Of a stretch of DNA of 64,000 nt, positions 56,716 to 64,000 are shown piece by piece. The position numbers and the translations under genes are program-made. Source of the DNA: Antedon mediterranea (Eukaryota > Echinodermata > Crinoidea > Comatulida > Antedonidae); contig NC_092676.1 of the NCBI RefSeq assembly GCF_964355755.1, positions 2,588,288 to 2,652,287 on the forward strand. The letters run 5' to 3'. Numbering within the stretch: the stretch's first letter is position 1; the number at the start of each line of letters is the position of its first letter. The notes under the pieces were generated by a model. That model saw only the letters and a list, made by a program, of their open reading frames with translations, was not told where the DNA came from and did not search any database.

Positions 56716-59439
56716 GTCCTTCCAAACATGGTATTAATTAAGAACAATGCTAAAAAAGAATAAATGTGCTAATGAGCAAATAAATTTAATAAATTTTGGA
56801 AAACTAGTATAACTTAATAAACAATTCTTTTGTCAAAATTATTAAATCAACTTTAACTTAAAATTATTAGATAGTTTTAATATAAAATCAATTGTGTATA
56901 AAAGTTTTTAGATAATCTTTACTTAAGATATTGTACTTTGTTATTATATTGTACAATCCACACTACATTGTATTTAGTCGTTCCTAAAATTGGAAAGAAA
57001 ACTGCTTGTCAGAAATTTGGTATCGACTGTATAACTAATAATCTGTACCAAGACAAATAAATTACCGATAGATGACAAGAACGACTTGTAGATGGAGTCT
57101 AGGAATTATTACATCGTCGTTGATAAACCTATCGACTGACGCTTGTTCTTGTAGTTTTTAATTTACTTTTTTTTCCCTTGCAATTTTTTTTTTCCATATC
57201 GATTTGTCAGCGCCAACCAATTAGTAGTAGTTGTAAACTTTCCAATCGTAGGTCTCAAATTCTGGTTTAACTTGTCTAATTAAACTTATGTTTTTGCATC
57301 CAATGGATAATATACATGTATTGAAATTTTTATTCGGGAGTTTACGCCATCATAGAATACGAGTTAACGATAATACGATGTATTAAGTCACGTACGTATC
57401 TTGCTGCCACGATCTATAGAAAAATAACCGAGACACTTTGATTTTGCGATTTTCACAAATGAATAATGGTCTGTGTATTATGTATAACTTTTGTATTATT
57501 TACGTTGGTTGTTTCTAAAATACTTTAGTGAGTTTTGTTTTTTAAGGTCACGGCTACCTGGTTTTAATTTATCTCATTATGATTGGTTGAAGTTTTGCGG
57601 GAGTTGACCAATCAAGACGTCTGTATTTACATAATTATATTTAAACATTTTGGTTTTGGTTCATATTATATTCAACTCTCAAACTTTCTACATTCGCTCT
57701 TTTTTATTATTGAAAAATATTTGTCTTTCTTTCTTTTATTTATTACCTTTTTAAAATCTATTTATCTTTCCGTCTTAACTATAGTTGCTATATTTTATTA
57801 ATCTTTTTTTTGTTATTTTCATTGCTAACATGAATGCCCTCAACATACTTTTACAATGTATTTAAGAATGATGTTAAAGTATGTTTTCGTTGAACTTTAA
57901 ATTCAATTTTATTAGTCAAGCTCGTATTTTTTCTTCTTTTTTTTCTCCCCTGATACCAGACATTCTTAAATATATTACCATCAAATTTAGGAAACTTTGG
58001 GCTAACTGCATCGATTGGATCTTTATTGCATCATAATTTAGCAAAAGATAATCTAATAGGTTTAGTAGAAGTATTACGTAAATGAGTTACGACAATCACC
58101 GCGCAAAAAATTTACAAAATCTCAACTGAAGCTTTCAAGAAAATAGCTAAGTCTCACGAGAGACAACGTTACATGGTTCACTTTGGACAATACTTCATAT
58201 CACACTATTCTCTTGAATGTTGAGCAAATGACAATATTTGCGTCTCTTTCGTCAGCCTTGTGGGACATTTTCCAAATGAAAACTAATAACTGTTTTCAAT
58301 GGCGAACATCCTTAATGTACGCAATAGTAGCCATACTGTGTCTTGTTTCTACTCAACATAATTCGCAATCATAAACGTAATTGTAAACTATATATTTAAG
58401 TCTGACCCTGTGACCTCCTTTATAAGTTAGAGAAACTAGGACCAGTTTTGACCGCGTACAGATAGTATGTATAAATATACTGACCACGCCATACAAAGAT
58501 GTTTTTTCGCCGTGTACATTGAGTATTGTAGCTTGCCGACATATCGTCCTTATATGGTAAGTAAAACGCAAAAACTTTGTATTATCTAAAGCGCATTCAA
58601 TCATTGTGATTGGCTACCTGCTTAACGATAAAAACAAATCACCATGTACATATTTGTTTATGTCTAGCTGTAATTAAAATTATGACATAACGGGTAATCG
58701 CTGAAAGTTTTTTCGAGATGGTTTAATAAAATAATCGGTGATATTGGATTTGATTGCCAGATAGGATTCCACAGTTTGTTGACTTCAAACCGGCAATGAA
58801 AAGGGTTGCCAGGTTGTTTGAATAAGAATATCTATAACCCGCAACTGTCATCGGTCCTTCACTTCAAACAAACGATCTATGTAGAGATATTTCCTGCATC
58901 AGAAGCCTTTAATCATTGTAGATCTAAGCATACTCATTTATCAATTTTGCTATTGAGCATTTATCTTGATCAAAAGTCTGATAAATGGACTTCTTGTACA
59001 ACTTTATCATTGTCACATAGTTATCATGCTCAAACTCATTTACTATATCAACCAACAGGAATTCCATAATCCACAACGTATTAAAATCGGTCGCAAAAAT
59101 TAGAAAAAGAAACGATTAGATAATCTTCTTTAAACTCAATAGTTATTTTTACTGGAAAAGTAAATAAAGCGACCTAGATTTGTCTGGCGAATATTTTTGT
59201 CATCTTACTGTCGACGGTGTTTTTTAAACTTGAGGAGTAATACGTGATGCGCTCCGGTTACCTTTTTCTTATTTTACGTCGGTGATGATTTTGAAGATGC
59301 CTTAATGGTGTTTGAACGAAAATAAGCGTTAATAAGGTGAGTGAAGGCGCGAAGGTGCATCAACTTGTTGGTGTAAAGGTGATTGACTTAAATCAAGAAC
59401 GATAACTTTTAAGACACCGCGGATCATGTTAAGATCAGT
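56716..59439. other. non-coding stretch, slightly GC-richer from about 58140
   Basis: Nothing recognised. The 58353-58604 (-) and 58806-59069 (+) frames show no domain or splice support. CG dinucleotides are more frequent from 58440 to 58560 and 59215 to 59440 than in neighbouring DNA. Confidence 0.4.
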
Positions 59440-59682
59440 TTAGATTGAACCGTGGGTTTGGAAGCTTTCGTATTCTTCCTTTGTTAATCTCGTTGATTGA
59501 AGATTTTGTACGAAGCGAACATTATTATCTTGTGCATGTGATTGGGTAAATTCACCGGATCTGATTCCAACCCAAAAACCATCTTTGAGAGATTGTGGAG
59601 TGCTTAACGTAATAAGGTTGGCAAATTGTACATAGTTTGCATTCATTTTTATCGCAATATAACGATTATTGCATTTATTCAA
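59440..59682 (-). CDS. possible small coding frame, unrecognised
   Basis: An 80-codon minus-strand frame with two early methionines; the second (AAAATGAAT context) gives MNANYVQFANLITLSTPQSL, then KDGFWVGIRSGEF. Unlike most frames here it has balanced composition (Q, N, G, D, R) instead of F/L/K/I low complexity. It has no signal peptide or membrane segment and ends YESFQTHGSI-stop. I recognise no family. It might be a short protein, an exon, or chance. Confidence 0.22.
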   Translation of the reverse strand: MNKCNNRYIAIKMNANYVQFANLITLSTPQSLKDGFWVGIRSGEFTQSHAQDNNVRFVQNLQSTRLTKEEYESFQTHGSI

Positions 59683-60003
59683 GGATTTTTATAATTTAAA
59701 TTAAGTTTTGCAGTTTAATACTTGATAATTTAAAGAAATAAAGAAAAGGTTAATAAGTTTGCATTCAACTGCCACTACACCATTGGTCTATTCCAAACTC
59801 AGCGATAAATATTTGAAAGTTCTAGAAGTGGATTTCTTGGTTTTAAATATGTTTTCTATTGCATTAACTTTCTGATATTAATTTTTGTTAAATTATATTT
59901 CATGTTATAAATTATATTCTTGATATTTTGATTTCGGCTTCTGCTGCGTTTTGAATATTTTGTTGATAAAACTTTTAATCAAACAATAAGACAAATAAAT
60001 ATT

Positions 60004-60168
60004 AAGCTCTGTTTTTACACTATCAAACTACTTTGACAAAAAAAGTGTGGTGTGACCTAATACAGTAGTGATATACCCAAATATGATAGTGTTATGACAT
60101 TATCATGTCCATATATGGGCACATCACACTTTTGTCACATAATGTTTGATAGTGTAGACAGAGCTTTA
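60004..60168 (-). mobile_element. MITE family A copy 15 (complete)
   Basis: Left end TTAAGCTCTGTTTTTACACT, interior CCCAAATATGATAGTG, centre CATTATCATGTCCATATATG, right end GTTTGATAGTGTAGACAGAG. Confidence 0.88.
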
Positions 60169-60245
60169 GGATAGATATGAAAGTATAAAAAAAAGATTAC
60201 TCGGTACAAATTATGAATAAAAGATAGAGACTGAATGATAGTATA

Positions 60246-60405
60246 CAAATAATGAATGTTTACGAGTGCAATGGTACAAATAATGGCATGAGGTGAATGA
60301 TGAAAGGTTATATCAACGAGGCAAAGCCGAGTTGATATAACCTTTCATCATTCACCAAGTGCCATTATTTGTACCATTACACGAATACAAAACATTCATT
60401 ATTTG
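60246..60405. mobile_element. second MITE type: long near-perfect palindrome
   Basis: GAATGATGAAAGGTTATATC then AAC is mirrored by GTTGATATAACCTTTCATCA-TTC around the centre GAGGCAAAGCCGA. The symmetry continues outward through GGTACAAATAATGGCA / TGCCATTATTTGTACC-type arms to CAAATAATGAATG and CATTCATTATTTG. The CGAGGCAAAGCCGA centre is familiar from invertebrate MITEs. The transcript would form a long hairpin. Confidence 0.85.
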
Positions 60406-60620
60406 TTTTATATAACATCTAAATAACAAACAAAAATGTTTCAAAAAGTACTATTTAACGATCGTTGAATAGTGCGTACTATTGCACGCCATGTGACCCA
60501 CATTCGTCCAATCAAATGACAGGAATTTATATAGGTGTTATATAATATTGTTTATAAGTATCTATGGTGAGTATGTGTAAGTGTTGAAATATAACTGCAT
60601 TTAAAAACGTATAAGCTGTA

Positions 60621-60746
60621 ATGTATTTTAAGTATATGAAATGGAAAATAATTGGGAATGCCACGTACGCGGAATATTATGTGAAGGGGGCAGATGGCCA
60701 GGTGAAGGAGCTCTCTTTGGAGACTAACATCAGCTGCTGTAGCTGA
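60621..60746 (+). CDS. possible small ORF, unrecognised (41 residues)
   Basis: ATG at 60621 to TGA at 60744-60746. The peptide includes KWKIIGNATYAEYYVKGADG then QVKELSLETN, well balanced in composition and ending CCS. It is GC-richer than the surroundings. No RNA or homology evidence is available. The overlapping minus frame 60552-60749 competes for the same bases. Confidence 0.18.
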   Translation: MYFKYMKWKIIGNATYAEYYVKGADGQVKELSLETNISCCS

Positions 60747-61039
60747 CAATCTAAGTCTGTCTCACTTGCGAACCGGATAAAGCCTGCCCTCAACATTGTG
60801 TAAATGTTATCCCAAGTGCGGTTACTGCTTTCTCCTATGGGTATTGAGAAATATAATTTAGCTAAATTTGATTTAGTAAATGTTATAATGTTTAATAGGT
60901 TGACCTAATTTATGTAATTTGATACTATTTAAAGAAAAACTATAAGCGCATAGTGTAGATTTGGGAAAGTTTAAGTAATTGTAATAGCTATTCAATAAGA
61001 GTACAACTTGGAAGACTAAGACTATGTTTAATTCATTTT

Positions 61040-61300
61040 GACTAACAAAATTGGATCAAAAAAATTTAGCTGATAGTACCGTAATTTTAAACATCCTAGG
61101 CAGCATAATTAATTTTCTTCATTTTTTGGCAAAAAATAACATAAAAAAACTCACCAATATGTCTTTTTTCAAACTAAAATCTATTTTTAAAACTAGTATT
61201 TCAAGTTTTTTAAAGTATGATTTTACTATAGATCAATTAAAGTTAATGGGTTTTGGTTAAATTTAACTGTTTGTTTCAAATGTCTTTTTTATAAGCAAAA
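61040..61300. mobile_element. diverged fragment related to the 45591-46741 transposon
   Basis: AAAATTGGATCAAAAAAATT and GGGTTTTGGTTAAATTTAAC correspond to ATTGGATCAAATAAAAATG and GGGTTTTGGTTGAATTTAAC inside the 45.6-kb element. The rest is too diverged to delimit. The 69-codon frame at 61051-61260 lies within it. Confidence 0.4.
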
Positions 61301-62280
61301 TAATTACTTTTCTAATTTTGTTTGCAAAAATAAAAAAAAAACTCTACAAAATCAATAATACAACTAAAACTAAAATCTATTTTTAAAACTATTATATCAT
61401 TTCAAACTAAAATCTATTTTAAACTATTATTTAAAACTGATGATTCTACTATAGACGTTTTTTTTACTCCATTTTAGCACTGCATATTTCAGTGAATAAG
61501 ATTCAATAATTGAATATATTAAAATTGATGCATATGATTGACAGATTGAATGAAAGTTCCCTTCGTTTACATAATTCTTAATTGATATAGTTTTAAGTTG
61601 CTTATTTTAAGTAACAGATGTTTCCACCCATACTCAGTTTTATGTTACTACGTGTCACACACGGCAGTATTACTAAATAACATAATAAAATATGAGTTTA
61701 CATACAAAAAAAATTAACGATGACTTTACAAACTTTCTGAACTATTTGTAAAAAAAAGTCCATTAAATTTTAAAAAAGGGGAAATTAAAAAAAACTTTCT
61801 TTTTACATTTAATTTTTAATGTAAATTTTTAAGTTTTAAATTTAATTGACATTAAAAATTAGAATTATTTGAATTTATGTTTGAATACTCGTATTCATAT
61901 TTACAAAGCAAACAAAATTAATATTCTGATATTAATAATTATAATTATTTATATTTTTAAATATAAACACATTAGGCATAAAACATTAATTTTAAACCGC
62001 CTGGTCATATACTGAAATTTAATTAATTAATTTCAAATAATAAAACGAGAAAATCTGTGAGAATATTTATTAATATTATAATTACAAAATTTCTTTGCTT
62101 TTAAGTGACTAATCATATTTTTTAAAAATTAAACAAAATATAATTTAATTTAAACCAAATAAATAAAGTTAACGCTAGACTCCAGACTTGACCTATGTAT
62201 TATTTGTGTTGGTTCGTCTTTAATTGAATCCAAGCAAGCCTATCTTGTAACCTTCACAGCTGTGAGTTTGTTAATGAGAA
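61301..62280. other. AT-rich non-coding stretch
   Basis: Repeated AAACTAAAATCTATTTT segments (61161-61180, 61361-61380, 61410-61430) form a short local repeat. Otherwise plain A/T-rich DNA. Confidence 0.4.
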
Positions 62281-62935
62281 ACATACGGACACACTTCACC
62301 ACCGCGGCGGGTCAGTTAGATTCAATGTCCGTATTGTTCTATGGATGGGACGAAAACGTGGCATAAATCGTTCAACACGTATGCCGTTGTCAAGACAAAT
62401 CAAGTTTGGTGGTTCCCCTTCACTGGCGGAGACAATACCATGCGTGCTTCTGCAAACTCCTTAAATAATAGCGCGTGCTTAAATTAGCCCGAGATAATTA
62501 TTGTGACGGCGGACTGGCTCCACTGTGTACTTTGCATTCACATGTGATTCATAAACAGTGGATCTATGCCGTGGATGAACATCAAAGATAAAGAAATCAT
62601 GGGAAATTCAATCAGTTCGTTACTTCCTTTTATTTTATTTCATTTCTGTCCCTTGCACCTGGTATGCACTCGTATTTTATCAGTTTCTTGATGCTAGTCA
62701 GACGGCCAGTATCTGAACACTTCCCGGCATGTTTTGATTTTAATTATCATAAGTATTATTAATCCTCGTTGCTGATTTATGTTTAATAGAGGATGTTGTC
62801 AGTACAGTGGAGAATAACGCACCCGGATTAGGTAACAGAGGTCTCGTGGGTGGCGCTTGCGTCACCCTGAGGGATACTTGTCAGTACGGGGGCCACTCTA
62901 TGGCCTTCACATTAAACCAATGCATTAAAAGACTT
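62281..62935. other. GC/CpG-richer island with short open frames, unassigned
   Basis: A sharp rise in G+C and CG (CACCACCGCGGCGGGTCAGT, GGTCTCGTGGGTGGCGCTTG). A frame on + at about 62755-62952 reads ...ENNAPGLGNRGLVGGACVTL then RDTCQYGGH. Frames on both strands are open at 62281-62465. Possible splice-like sites (TTTAATAG at 62790, TTAG|GTAACAG at 62830) exist but are weak. It could be exons or a regulatory region of the next gene. Confidence 0.3.
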
Positions 62936-63589
62936 TCATTGCCAGCCTGTTGAAACTTGCTTAAGCAATCTTACTGGCTTAAAGCAATGTTGACAAGCGC
63001 ACTTAATGACAGAACTTTGCTCAGACACTTTTTAATCACTGATTTTACCGAAACTCATGAAATCATCAACACTCGCTTTTGCCACTTTTTATTTTCGCAG
63101 TCATGTGCGGTTATTTTCAGATTATGAAATAATACTTTCTCCCTGTGGGTAAATTTTCAATTTTCTTCAAGGTGATGCTGTTATATTAATACATTTATAT
63201 TCTTTGAAAGTAAGTTTATGTGAAGGTTAATTCTGATTTTAACAAAACCTGTTCATTGTAGTCATTTAGATAAAGGAAATATTGTGGTTTATGATAAGAA
63301 TATTGGCAAGATTTTTGGCGAGATGTGTACCAGTTTAATGTGCACATATCGTGACAAGATAAACCTAGATTAGTATGGCTCATCTTAGTGACCATGCCAA
63401 AAGTATTCTACTGCAGCTTCTGCAGTAAACTACAATTTGTTTAATCTTTATTGTTGTGTGTGTCTGGTTGCTGTGCTATTATTAATAGCAAACTTGTTTT
63501 TTTGGGTATAGTGATCAATGTTAGTACCTTTGATCTATTGAATCAACAAAAAAAAGAAAAATTTCTCTTCTATAATGTGAAATAGGTCT

Positions 63590-64000
63590 AGTGTTATGTT
63601 ACTAACGTTTTTCTAGAATAACTTCCAACACGATGAACACATCATAAATATTGTTTAGCAAAAATCATGTGTAATGAAATCAGTGTAAAATTGGTCTGTA
63701 GTGTTATGATCATGTTTATCCAAAATATAACTTCCAGCACGATGAATATATCATAAATATTATTTAGCAACAATCTTGATGTACAGTGACAACATCAATG
63801 TGAAATAGGTTTGTAGTGTTACGATCCTGTTTTTCTAAAATATAACTTCCAGCACGATGAACACATCGTAAATATTGTTTAAAAACAATCATGTATAGTG
63901 ACATCAATGTGAAAAAGGTCTGTAGTGTTATGATCATGTTTTTCCAAAATATAACTTCCAGCATGATGAACACATCATAAATATTGTTTAGCAACAATCT
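63590..64000 (+). repeat. tandem repeat of about 109-115 bp, running off the window end
   Basis: AACTTCCAGCACGATGAACA-type segments start at 63620, 63729, 63844 and 63953 (spacing 109, 115, 109). Each is followed by CATCATAAATATTGTTTAGC and TAGTGTTATGATCATGTTT. Two spacing classes alternate. The array is cut by the window end. Confidence 0.92.

Overview
This is a eukaryotic, AT-rich, intron- and repeat-dominated genomic window from an animal. The only gene I can identify is the 3' end of a liprin-beta (PPFIBP family) gene on the + strand, at 1-11481 with its 3'UTR beyond. Six exons, all joined by phase-0 introns, encode the last SAM domain and the C-terminal tail, down to a stop codon at 11479-11481. 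The gene and the general repeat style (a marine-invertebrate-like LINE/SINE tail, many short MITEs, GTAGGCCTAC-type minisatellites) suggest an invertebrate, perhaps an echinoderm or another deuterostome. The species assignment is a guess.

Layout. 1-11481: liprin-beta terminal exons (1-105, 667-855, 1273-1473, 3585-3692, 7221-7310, 11431-11481). Their introns carry MITEs, a 21-bp satellite with higher-order structure (about 2893-3440), a LINE/SINE 3' tail (about 4431-4603), a tandem duplication just after the fifth exon, and a long pyrimidine tract. About 11482-12990: 3'UTR with several AATAAA candidates and a degenerate repeat. From about 13 kb to 64 kb I find no confidently recognisable gene. 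This stretch is intergenic or the intron of a gene whose exons lie elsewhere. A few short open, splice-flanked or GC-richer islands (17234-17280, 37627-37712, 59440-59682, 60621-60746, 62280-62930) are weak exon candidates.

The repeat landscape is the main content. One palindromic MITE family (ends AAGCTCTGTCTACACTATCA, about 125-165 bp) occurs at least 15 times. Its interior holds a ~21-bp unit that has expanded in tandem in some copies and resembles the 21-bp satellite near 3 kb. Other arrays have periods of 73 bp (30.6 kb), 29 bp (38.2 kb), 42 bp (40.6 kb), 20 bp (44.3 kb), 69 bp (48.4-50.3 kb, 27 copies, with an embedded 761-bp higher-order period) and about 109-115 bp (63.6 kb to the window end). 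Two longer non-autonomous DNA transposons are well delimited: 41143-42353 (14-bp TIRs, 6-bp target duplication, subterminal hairpins) and 45591-46741 (long inverted repeats, TA flanks).

The liprin-beta exons would act together as one transcript encoding a cytosolic scaffold C-terminus. I see no operon-like or multi-gene system, and nothing supporting a new defence or metabolic system. The most interesting signals are evolutionary: satellite birth from MITEs, and a run of frame-neutral (skippable) exons.
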